DNA from: a virus
DNA: 64,000 nt
Strand: one strand, 5' to 3'
Virus record (IMG/VR): IMGVR_UViG_3300010938_000950
Coordinates: 1 to 64,000 of that record
In this document: one piece after another, positions 25,450-33,439 of the stretch
Numbering within the stretch: the first letter of the stretch is position 1
Layout of the letters: each line of letters begins with the position of its first letter
Notes under the pieces: model-generated
What the model saw: only the letters and a program-made list of their open reading frames with translations
The model's database searches: none
Told to the model about the DNA's origin: nothing
Translations under genes and position numbers: made by a program

Positions 25450-28275
25450 ATGGCAAATATACCAGGCGCAACAAATGCCTTACCAGGAGTATTCACCGAC
25501 GTAATTACCCAGTCAAGTGGTGTTGCGATCCCTGGAGGTTCTCGTGTCGTAGCTATGATCGGTCAAGGCTCGACAAACGAGATTCTAGTTTCTCAAGCTT
25601 TAGGCAGTGGTCAAGACGGACTCAATGCTACATATACCTCTAGTTCAGGTTCTGATGGTAGACACTTTTTACTTTCAAATTTTCCATTAATTCAGAACCG
25701 CACAACTCTATTTAAGAATGGAGTTCCATTAGTTGGGCTTGAACTTGGACCAATTACATCAACTACAACTTTTAGTTTTAAGTATGATTATCAATTAGAC
25801 CCAACAACCGGTCGTGTTCTATTACAAGCGGCCCATCTTCAAGATCAGGGTGGCTCATTTTACACTGCACTAAATACAAATGTCGGTTTAGGATCAATCA
25901 ATAGTTTAACTCTACAAGATAATAACTCTCCACCAGAAACTTGGACAATTCGTTGTATCTCAGTTCAAAGAAACCCAATGAACCAACCAATTGCTGGAAC
26001 TGCTAAGTTCTTAGCATTTGGATCCGTATCTGGCGCAAAGTTGGATGCAAATGGTAATCCAATTGTTTGGATTGCTAACGGACAAACCGTAAGCAACGGT
26101 GTATTGAGCTTTAACATCACAGAAACTGCAGTATCCAACGTGGTAGTATCTCCATTCCGTGAGGGTGATGCTTTCACCATTATTGTATCAAGTGGTGTTC
26201 TAGTTCGTGGAGATTCATTAACTGCAACTTGTATTCCATTACAAAATATCAATAACCCAACTCTAGTTCAAGGAATTTCTGATATTACAAACTTCAGCGG
26301 CCCAGCAAGCTTGACAAATAATCTTAGCTTGGGTGGTCAGCTATTGTTTGCTAATGGTGCCTCTTCTATGATTGCGGTGCAGGCAGCCCCTCCACTTCCA
26401 AGAAGAACTTCTTATGTAATGGACCCATCTGTTGATGCGCTATCAACTAACGTAGATGAATTTATCTTTCCATTCCCAATTGGTGTCGCTCCAGATTTGA
26501 ATGCTAATATTCATTTCTTTGTAACTAACCCAACTACTCAAGTTGAAACTCAGTTACTACCTAATAAGCACCCATATTATACTTTGGGTACTGCTGGTAA
26601 TCCAACTGTAACACAGTTTGTTTTTAGCGATCTACAGCCACCTTCTGGTTATTCCTTCGGTTACAGCGTCATTCAAAGTTTTGAAACTGTTGTCACAGGA
26701 TTTGATGGTTATGTTGGTAGATTACCTGCTTTCGGAACTCAAGCAGTCTTCCGTGCCGAAAGTGGTGGTTTTGATTCTACTTTTGTTGGTAAGCTAATCA
26801 AGATTATTGAGTCTAATAATAAAGCAAACATAGGAACATTTGAAATTACCGGTGTTTCCAATGGTCAATTAAGTATTCAGACTATCTTGACTGGTCAACC
26901 AGGTTATCCAACTCCATTCCCAAGCCCAACTGGATTCCCAGACTTTGTTTCACAAACAGGTACAGCCTTTGAATTAATTCAAATTTCAACTGGATTACCG
27001 GTTGCTGGAAAATCTGGAACTGATGGTACATTAGTTGCGCTATTAAATACTGCACAAGGTACATTAACTAGCACAGCAGTTAACTTTAATATACCAGATT
27101 TGGTTACTAACTATAGATTACAAATCAATGGATCATCTGTTGGAAATGATGGTTTGTACGATATCATAGGATATGATACATTTACTAACACACTCACCTT
27201 GCAGATGGCTTTCGTAAGTGAAACCAACACAAGATATGAAGTAATTGATCCTCTTGATGTAAGCACTTACTTAGTAGTAAACCATAACATTGTTCCAAAT
27301 GGATATCAATTAAGAGTTACTATTGTAGATGCAAGAGATGCCTCTTTCTTCGATGCTGGTTGGCTCAACGCTCTAGAAGTTCTAGAAACTGTCGAATGTG
27401 ATATTTTGGTACCACTACCAAACCAAACAATGTCAGTAATTTTCCAGAACTGTCTAAGCCATTGTATTACAATGAGCAATATTGCTAATAGAAAAGAGCG
27501 CGTGTTGTTCATTGGAGCTATCCAAGGTTTGACGCCTGCTAATTTGACTGGCGCACAACCAGCCGCTGTAGAAGATATTGGTATCCTAGAAGGTATCCAA
27601 GGTGATAATATCACTGATATCTTAGCAGGTAACGTTGAAGACTTAGCTAACTACTCCGTATCTAATTCTTACGGACAGACATTCCGTTGTGTATACTTCT
27701 ATCCAGATCAGATTGTTGTTCAGGCTGGAGCAGAGAATGTTCTTGTCGATGGTTTCTATATTGCAGCCGCTGCCGCAGGTTATGCAAATGCAGACTTAGC
27801 ACTACAGAATCCATTTACTAACAAGGTATTCAGTGGATTTACTATCTTAAGAAACAAGACCTTCTCTCCACTAGTTCTAACTCAACTAGCAGAAGCCGGT
27901 GTAACTACGCTGCAACCGGTTGCTGGTGGTGGTAGAGTTGTATGGGGTATCACAACTAGTCAGTCTGGATTCCCAGAAGAACAAGAAATTTCTATTGTCT
28001 TTATCAGAGATAGAGTTGCTAAGGTTCTACGTTCTGGTTTTGCAGGATTCATTGGAACTCCAGAGAGAGTCGATACGGCAACTCAATTGAGTACCGAAGC
28101 GGTTATCTTATTGAACTCCTTGATTTCTCAGGGACTAATCACTGCCTTCAGAGGACTAGCAGTACAAAGAGATTCAGTAGATCCTCGTCAGTGGAATATT
28201 GCAGTAAGTGTACAGCCAGTTTACCCAATTAACTGGATCTATATTAAGGTAACAGTTACCAATTTGGGAGCTTGA
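25450..28275 (+). CDS. Tail sheath protein
   Basis: 941 residues with AAGGA before the ATG. Sheath features are the N-terminal start PGVFTDVITQSSGVAIPGGS, the middle part with ETVECDILVPLPNQTMSVIF, and the C-terminal domain FGFAGFIGTPERV-type segment through SQGLITAFRGLAVQRD to YPINWIYIKVTV. These match contractile sheath proteins of the gp18 type. It is about 280 residues longer than T4 gp18. The extra material is mainly a beta-rich insertion at about 417-600 that resembles modules in the baseplate proteins. It packs around the tube and contracts at infection. The tube gene follows after 28 bases. Confidence 0.93.
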   Translation: MANIPGATNALPGVFTDVITQSSGVAIPGGSRVVAMIGQGSTNEILVSQALGSGQDGLNATYTSSSGSDGRHFLLSNFPLIQNRTTLFKNGVPLVGLELGPITSTTTFSFKYDYQLDPTTGRVLLQAAHLQDQGGSFYTALNTNVGLGSINSLTLQDNNSPPETWTIRCISVQRNPMNQPIAGTAKFLAFGSVSGAKLDANGNPIVWIANGQTVSNGVLSFNITETAVSNVVVSPFREGDAFTIIVSSGVLVRGDSLTATCIPLQNINNPTLVQGISDITNFSGPASLTNNLSLGGQLLFANGASSMIAVQAAPPLPRRTSYVMDPSVDALSTNVDEFIFPFPIGVAPDLNANIHFFVTNPTTQVETQLLPNKHPYYTLGTAGNPTVTQFVFSDLQPPSGYSFGYSVIQSFETVVTGFDGYVGRLPAFGTQAVFRAESGGFDSTFVGKLIKIIESNNKANIGTFEITGVSNGQLSIQTILTGQPGYPTPFPSPTGFPDFVSQTGTAFELIQISTGLPVAGKSGTDGTLVALLNTAQGTLTSTAVNFNIPDLVTNYRLQINGSSVGNDGLYDIIGYDTFTNTLTLQMAFVSETNTRYEVIDPLDVSTYLVVNHNIVPNGYQLRVTIVDARDASFFDAGWLNALEVLETVECDILVPLPNQTMSVIFQNCLSHCITMSNIANRKERVLFIGAIQGLTPANLTGAQPAAVEDIGILEGIQGDNITDILAGNVEDLANYSVSNSYGQTFRCVYFYPDQIVVQAGAENVLVDGFYIAAAAAGYANADLALQNPFTNKVFSGFTILRNKTFSPLVLTQLAEAGVTTLQPVAGGGRVVWGITTSQSGFPEEQEISIVFIRDRVAKVLRSGFAGFIGTPERVDTATQLSTEAVILLNSLISQGLITAFRGLAVQRDSVDPRQWNIAVSVQPVYPINWIYIKVTVTNLGA

Positions 28276-28303
28276 TATATAATATCTTAGGGAGTTAAAT
28301 AAT

Positions 28304-28987
28304 ATGGTTACAGGCTATCCACAAACAGGTTCACTACTTAATCTAGGTGACGGATTTGGTACTAATACTACCAATACTGCAATTTCAACTAACATCTTAT
28401 TAGCTGTGAGAACTCCAAGTGGTTATCAACCAATTGGTGCAGTTCAATCTATGGCAATTTCTGAAAAGAGATCAATTAAGATGATTGATGAAGTTGGAAC
28501 TGATGGTCACATTGATTCTGTACCAAACCAATCAACTAACATCACTGGAACTTGTCAAAGAGTAAGATTCCAGAAATTAAGAGTAGCAGAAGCTTTTGAC
28601 AGAGGCTTTTTGCATGTAGCGTCACAAGTTTATCCTTTTGATATTGTTATTTTCGATAAGCAGAAATTTCAAGTAAATGCTCAAGTAACTACAATTATCA
28701 AAAACGTATGGATTTCTGGTATTGATTATACTTATCAAGTAAGTGATTGGGTGATCACTGATAGTTTAACTTGGGAAGCAGAGCACATTTATAGTACAGT
28801 TAATGGTGGCCCTGCTGCTGTTGGCGGTCAGAATAACTTGTATAAACCATTCGGTGGCGCTTCTAATCCAAATTGGATTGAGTCTCAAACTGACACCGGA
28901 GCAAGTGGCAGAAGAGGATCTTTGGATGCTGCTGGTCTTATCGACATTGGTTCTGGTCAGTACCCAGGTTCTGTTGGAATCTTCTAA
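28304..28987 (+). CDS. Tail tube protein
   Basis: 227 residues with AGGGAG before the ATG. It follows the sheath and has the gp19-type tube pattern: a short beta-sandwich with AVQSMAISEKRSIKMIDEVG, then NITGTCQRVRFQKLRVAEAF and WISGIDYTYQVSDWVITDSL. Hexameric rings stack to form the DNA channel. The C-terminal 50 residues are Gly and Ser rich and probably flexible. A hairpin lies between this gene and the chaperone gene, which may limit transcription after the abundant sheath and tube genes. Confidence 0.9.
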   Translation: MVTGYPQTGSLLNLGDGFGTNTTNTAISTNILLAVRTPSGYQPIGAVQSMAISEKRSIKMIDEVGTDGHIDSVPNQSTNITGTCQRVRFQKLRVAEAFDRGFLHVASQVYPFDIVIFDKQKFQVNAQVTTIIKNVWISGIDYTYQVSDWVITDSLTWEAEHIYSTVNGGPAAVGGQNNLYKPFGGASNPNWIESQTDTGASGRRGSLDAAGLIDIGSGQYPGSVGIF

Positions 28988-29015
28988 TACTTTCTAATAT
29001 CCTTAGACTACTTAA

Positions 29016-29056
29016 AATAAGCCCTACTTTGATATATAGTCATTGTAGGGTTTATT
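29016..29056 (+). terminator. Hairpin after the tail tube gene, partial terminator
   Basis: A 12 bp stem (AATAAGCCCTAC at 29016-29027 with GTAGGGTTTATT at 29045-29056, one G-U pair) and a 17-base loop, followed by ATTT. The run of U is short, so it may act as an attenuator between the high-copy sheath and tube genes and the low-copy chaperone and tape measure genes. Confidence 0.55.
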
Positions 29057-29071
29057 ATTTGTGGAGTTATA

Positions 29072-29755
29072 ATGCCAAAGTTTGATAGTCCAATTGGAAG
29101 TAAACAATTTTCTAGTCCTCCTATGAGAGATTTTAGTGTGCCTGATGAAAGTGGTTATGAACCACCACCTCAAATGCCACATCGTCCAGCGAGGCATATG
29201 AATGAACCTCCTGTATTTGATGAAATGGCTATGAGAGAATTTCAAGCACAAATGCAGCCTCCAATGGGCTCTCCGGTTCGAGAAATAACAGACGTAGAAA
29301 AGAATATTTTAGCAGCAAAGAAAGCCAAGCGTGAAGGTAAAGAAAGGCTATCAGAAGGCGCTAAACGACGTATAGAAATGCTGATAGGCATGATTAGACT
29401 GTCCAGGGAGGTTGATATTGGTGGACAAATGTATAAGTTGCAAACGTTGACTTCGCAAGAGTTGCGTGATGCGCTTGTAGCCACTGCTGAGTTTGACGGA
29501 ACTGTGGAATTCATTTTTGAAACTAGAAAACAATTACTTGCCCGTTCTTTAGTTGTAGTATCTGGAGTTGAAATAGAACAATTTTTACACTCTAGAGAAT
29601 TAGAGGATAAATTATATTTTATTGAATTACTAGACCATGCTCTTTTAACAAGATTATATAATGAATATTTAGAATTAGCAAAAGAAGCTCAAGATAAATA
29701 TAGCCCCAAGACTGATGCTCAGGTCAAGGAGGTTGTGGAAGACCTAAAAAAATAA
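29072..29755 (+). CDS. Tail assembly chaperone, first frame
   Basis: 227 residues with GGAG before the ATG. The N-terminal 75 residues are Pro-rich and disordered (PPPQMPHRPARH); the rest is helical and charged (LTSQELRDALVATAEFDGTV, ELLDHALLTRLYNEYLELAK). It sits between tube and tape measure genes, the fixed place for lambda gpG/gpGT-type chaperones that coat the tape measure during assembly. Its last codons contain A AAA AAA directly before the TAA stop, and the -1 frame then stays open for 119 codons. Ribosomes slipping there would make a 346-residue fusion. Confidence 0.85.
   Translation: MPKFDSPIGSKQFSSPPMRDFSVPDESGYEPPPQMPHRPARHMNEPPVFDEMAMREFQAQMQPPMGSPVREITDVEKNILAAKKAKREGKERLSEGAKRRIEMLIGMIRLSREVDIGGQMYKLQTLTSQELRDALVATAEFDGTVEFIFETRKQLLARSLVVVSGVEIEQFLHSRELEDKLYFIELLDHALLTRLYNEYLELAKEAQDKYSPKTDAQVKEVVEDLKK
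29746..29752 (+). promoter_or_regulatory. Slippery heptamer A AAA AAA for -1 frameshifting
   Basis: Seven A at 29746-29752 are phased as A AAA AAA in the chaperone frame, the X XXY YYZ arrangement used for -1 slips, with the stop TAA next. After a slip the frame reads IINEPEHRFHWYLM and continues through the next gene. No stop interrupts the junction. Confidence 0.85.
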
Positions 29756-30111
29756 TAAATGAACCGGAACATCGTTTTCATTGGTATTTGATGAAAATGA
29801 AGAATACTATCCATGTAGATGATCCTGAAATTGTCGAAATGGATCCGGTTCGTAAAATGTGGCTTTTTGAACAATGGTTGGGCGATCATCGTGATGATGC
29901 CGAACTAGCTAAAAATCACGCATATCTATTAGGGTCTTTCTGGAATGCTGAGGCAGTCCAGCAGATGCTTAATGATAATGTTCATGAATCCTCAGATGAA
30001 GATATGGAAGAATCCATGCGAATGGTTACGGAAGGTTTGCCTGGAATATTTGATGTACCACAAGAAAAACCTCTACCTAGAAGAAAACGTAGAGCCGCTC
30101 TAAAGGAATAA
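29752..30111 (+). CDS. Tail assembly chaperone, -1 frameshift extension
   Basis: 119 codons in the -1 frame, ending 3 bases before the tape measure gene. It is probably made mainly as the C-terminal part of the fusion: no Shine-Dalgarno sequence precedes its possible starts (TTG 29788, ATG 29791, ATG 29797), and the frame is open back to the slippery site. The chain is acidic and helical (FEQWLGDHRDDAELAKNHAY, VQQMLNDNVHESSDEDMEES) with a basic end (LPRRKRRAALKE). In lambda the equivalent T domain recruits the tail tube protein to the chaperone-coated tape measure; the same is inferred here. Confidence 0.82.
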   Translation: MINEPEHRFHWYLMKMKNTIHVDDPEIVEMDPVRKMWLFEQWLGDHRDDAELAKNHAYLLGSFWNAEAVQQMLNDNVHESSDEDMEESMRMVTEGLPGIFDVPQEKPLPRRKRRAALKE

Positions 30112-30114
30112 TAA

Positions 30115-32472
30115 ATGGCCGATCCACCAACCCCATCAGATCCAACAACTACAGTAGCAGCTCCTACTGAAAGTCAGCTTGATGCATGGCAAGCATTAGA
30201 TAGATATGCTGCTGCTTCTGGTGCAACATTACAGGGTGTGGGAACTATAAGCTCTGCTGTTGGTGATATTTTTACTGGCCTATCTGATTCTCTTAAAAAA
30301 GCCGGACTTTCACTTAATAGCTTGTCAGATAGTTCCAGTGTTGCAGCTAGACAAGCCGGATTGCTGACCACAGCTTTCTTGGGTGCTAGGGAGGCTTTTG
30401 TTAATATCGCTAATGTTGATTCATCTAGATTAGTTACTACTGGAGATCAGCTTAGAGATTTATATGAAATTATCAAAACAGGTCCTGGAACTGCGTTGGC
30501 AGCTAAAGCCATTGAAACAGTACTAGGAGCAATGACGTCTCTTGGAGCATCTTCCGATACAACCAGGAAAGCACAACAAGAATTAAAAAGCGGAGTAATG
30601 AATACTGCAATGGCGTTTTTTACTAGCGCTGATAATGTTAAGCGTCTACAAAACTCCATGATACAAATGACGGTCAGTGGAAGCGGACTTGATAGTTTAT
30701 TAAAAGCCGTTGGATCAGATTTTCAAAATCTAGATAAAGTAAATCAACAGTATGTATCAACTTTAAATAAAGTCACAACAGCTTTAGGTGGAACTAAAAA
30801 AGCACAAGAATTAGCCGCATCATATATGGCAACTATTAATCAAATTCCTGGTGGCTTATCATTACTAACCAAAAATACAGAAATCGCCGGTAAACAGACG
30901 GACCTATTAACAGCAACACTAAATATTGCATCTGCCTCTGGAAGAGATGAAAAAGAAGTATTAGCAGACATTACCTCTGTTGTTAGAAGCTACAAATCTG
31001 CTTTAGATGATTCCAATGAGGTTGCTGGTGCTGCCGCTACACTTACAAGTAGAATGGGAGAAATAGCTGGACATCTAGGGGCTAATATTAAGGATGTACA
31101 TAGTGCCCTAATGGAATCTACAGACGCTTTTAAAATGTACGTTATGGACGGTGCCGATGCTGCTAAAATGACACAAGGCATGGCACAGGCGATGGAAAAT
31201 TATACTTCTAGTTTAGAAGCAGTTGGTGTACCAGCAGCAAATGCTATTGAAATGTTCAAAAACTACACCAATGTTATGAAGAATATGAACACTGGTCAAC
31301 TAGCATTTATTTCTACAATGTCTGGAGGCGCTGGGGGCTTACGAGGCGCTCTTAAAATGCAAGAAGATATTGCCAAAGGAAATATTGATGAAATAAGGCA
31401 AAGAGTAGAGGCAACTATCAAGAGAATAAGCGGCCCACTTATTACCAGAGAAGAAGGTATGAGAAGTGAGGCTGGAGCTGCCCAATATATGAGGCAAGTA
31501 CAAATTTTACAACAGGGCCCCCTCAGCAGTATGGCTCGTTCTCCAGCCGAAGCAGAAGCTCTTATTAGAGCAATGAAAGAGGGAAGAAGACTTCCAGCAA
31601 CAGAGGCAGCTAGGGCAGAAGACCCTATGAAGGGTATGCAAGATGCTATGAAAGCTGGCCAGAAAATACAAAAAGACTCGTATAGTGTTTTAGTTGACAT
31701 TAACGCCTCTCTCAATGAGTTGGTTATGCAAGCCGGCTTAGCTAATCGTAAAACCGAAAGAGAAATTCTAGGAACTAGGAATCTCGGAGCTTATGGTGGT
31801 GGAATTGGTGGTGGTGGCGGAGGTATTACACCTAGTCCAACCGGTGTAGTAGGCCCTACTACTACAGATTTAAGCAAAATTTCAGATATTGCTATCAGTT
31901 TACCTAAAACTGTTAAAGATGCTTGGGATTCTTTTAAAGAGGTATTAGGAACAGGCAACAAAGAATCTATACAAAAAGCTAATGATAAAATGTTAGCTGC
32001 CATTAAAGAGCAACAAGCCGTTTGGGGCTCCTTGTCGGACAGTCAAAAATCTGCAATGACAACTGTTCAACAAGCATTTAATGCAGCCAAAACAGAGACT
32101 GCAACAACAACACCACCAACTACTGCCACTAGACCGGGCACTACTGGTCCGGCCGTATCCCCTACAGGTACAAGACCGACCACCGCTGCTCCAAGAATTA
32201 ATTTTACACCAATAGAAAACTATGCAAGACCAGGACAAAGAATACCCGCGCCATTACCACCAACAACTAATGCACCTGCTACCACGGCAGGTACGGCAGC
32301 AAGACCAACTGGTGGCCTTGGAACGGGCGCTCCTGGACAAGCAGTTCCAGTCACTTTAGCACCAGGATCTGCAATAACCGTCAATTTTACTGGCGCATGT
32401 CCTCACTGTGGAGGAAATATCCGTCACGGCACAAATGGTGTAGTTTCACCACAATCTGATCATCCACACTAA
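30115..32472 (+). CDS. Tape measure protein
   Basis: 785 residues with AAGGA before the ATG. Long amphipathic helices fill residues about 20-570 (QAGLLTTAFLGAREAFVNIA, GSGLDSLLKAVGSDFQNLDK), with several small-residue and hydrophobic stretches, followed by a Thr/Pro/Gly-rich linker at about 640-760. At roughly 1.5 angstrom per residue a fully helical protein would set a tail near 115-120 nm. The C-terminus has Cys762, Cys765, His771, His783 and His785, which could bind zinc. Its place after the frameshifted chaperone supports the call. It controls tube length and enters the cell with the DNA in known systems. Confidence 0.85.
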   Translation: MADPPTPSDPTTTVAAPTESQLDAWQALDRYAAASGATLQGVGTISSAVGDIFTGLSDSLKKAGLSLNSLSDSSSVAARQAGLLTTAFLGAREAFVNIANVDSSRLVTTGDQLRDLYEIIKTGPGTALAAKAIETVLGAMTSLGASSDTTRKAQQELKSGVMNTAMAFFTSADNVKRLQNSMIQMTVSGSGLDSLLKAVGSDFQNLDKVNQQYVSTLNKVTTALGGTKKAQELAASYMATINQIPGGLSLLTKNTEIAGKQTDLLTATLNIASASGRDEKEVLADITSVVRSYKSALDDSNEVAGAAATLTSRMGEIAGHLGANIKDVHSALMESTDAFKMYVMDGADAAKMTQGMAQAMENYTSSLEAVGVPAANAIEMFKNYTNVMKNMNTGQLAFISTMSGGAGGLRGALKMQEDIAKGNIDEIRQRVEATIKRISGPLITREEGMRSEAGAAQYMRQVQILQQGPLSSMARSPAEAEALIRAMKEGRRLPATEAARAEDPMKGMQDAMKAGQKIQKDSYSVLVDINASLNELVMQAGLANRKTEREILGTRNLGAYGGGIGGGGGGITPSPTGVVGPTTTDLSKISDIAISLPKTVKDAWDSFKEVLGTGNKESIQKANDKMLAAIKEQQAVWGSLSDSQKSAMTTVQQAFNAAKTETATTTPPTTATRPGTTGPAVSPTGTRPTTAAPRINFTPIENYARPGQRIPAPLPPTTNAPATTAGTAARPTGGLGTGAPGQAVPVTLAPGSAITVNFTGACPHCGGNIRHGTNGVVSPQSDHPH

Positions 32473-32482
32473 GGATACTTAA

Positions 32483-33439
32483 ATGGCAAATTTTTCTCTT
32501 GATGATGCAATTGAAGGAATTAATAGTGTTCAGTCCACTTTAAATGGAATGAATCCTCTTACACAAAGTCAATTAGCATCTTTCCGTTCAAATGGATTTT
32601 TAGTTTCTTCTACTCCATCCGCAGATGGAAATGGTTTGCCATATACCAAAATTGCTCCTGGTGTGGCTGGAAAGATTGGAAGAAATATCATCACCTGGTT
32701 CGTTCCACAATTTGGTACTGTGAGAATGTTTATTAATCCACAAAACATTACTTACACTCACAAAAAACTAATTAGTAAAGATAGAACTAAGGGTGGATAT
32801 ACATTACAATACTGGGGAGAAGAGTTAAGTCAATTAAATATTAGTGGTACAACTGGCAGTTCAGGTATTGAAGGAATTAATATGTTGTATGAATTATATC
32901 GTGCTGAACAATATGCATTTGATGCTGTTGGATTAACACTTGCTGCTAATAATGCTGCTGCTGATTTAGCAAATAATTTAGTACAAGGTATTGGTGGTGC
33001 TATTGGTCGTGCTATTGGTGGTAATAATGTAACTGCGGAAGCGAGTGGAGCTGGTTTGCTTGGAGGTATTCTTGGTTTAGATTCTCCAAATAATAATTTA
33101 TCCGCTAGAAATATTCCATCGTTGGCAGCGCTAGCATTTGGTGTAGAAATGTATTATAACGGTTGGGTTTATCGTGGATTTTTTGATAGTATGACTATTA
33201 CCGAAAGAGCAGATAACTTCCTATTAGACTACAATATGGTATTTATGGTAACTCAAAGAAGAGGATATCGTACAAATTACTTTCCATGGCACAACAGCCC
33301 AGTTAGTGGCCCAAGTCAGTATAATACGCCTGGTTCTTTCAATGGAAATACTCAATTGAATACAAATGATAGTATTGCCAATATCGCAAATCCTGGCAAC
33401 GCTGGTGGTATAGTAGGAGCATTAGCAGGACTTCTATGA
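32483..33439 (+). CDS. Tube-to-hub adaptor / baseplate protein
   Basis: 318 residues with AAGGA before the ATG. The order tape measure, this gene, hub fits the tail-tube initiator and hub adaptor genes of myoviruses. Core segments are MFINPQNITYTHKKLISKDR, TKGGYTLQYWGEELSQLNIS and a C-terminal strand pair LAFGVEMYYNGWVYRGFFDS with VFMVTQRRGYRTNYFPWH. A Gly/Asn-rich middle (about 150-200) and tail look flexible. It overlaps the hub gene by ATGA, so the two are made together. The family name is not certain. Confidence 0.65.
   Translation: MANFSLDDAIEGINSVQSTLNGMNPLTQSQLASFRSNGFLVSSTPSADGNGLPYTKIAPGVAGKIGRNIITWFVPQFGTVRMFINPQNITYTHKKLISKDRTKGGYTLQYWGEELSQLNISGTTGSSGIEGINMLYELYRAEQYAFDAVGLTLAANNAAADLANNLVQGIGGAIGRAIGGNNVTAEASGAGLLGGILGLDSPNNNLSARNIPSLAALAFGVEMYYNGWVYRGFFDSMTITERADNFLLDYNMVFMVTQRRGYRTNYFPWHNSPVSGPSQYNTPGSFNGNTQLNTNDSIANIANPGNAGGIVGALAGLL

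Noticed and set aside
28278-28283. Perfect TATAAT just before the tail tube gene
   Set aside because: The -35 position (GTTACC) is poor, and transcription would start inside the ribosome binding site.
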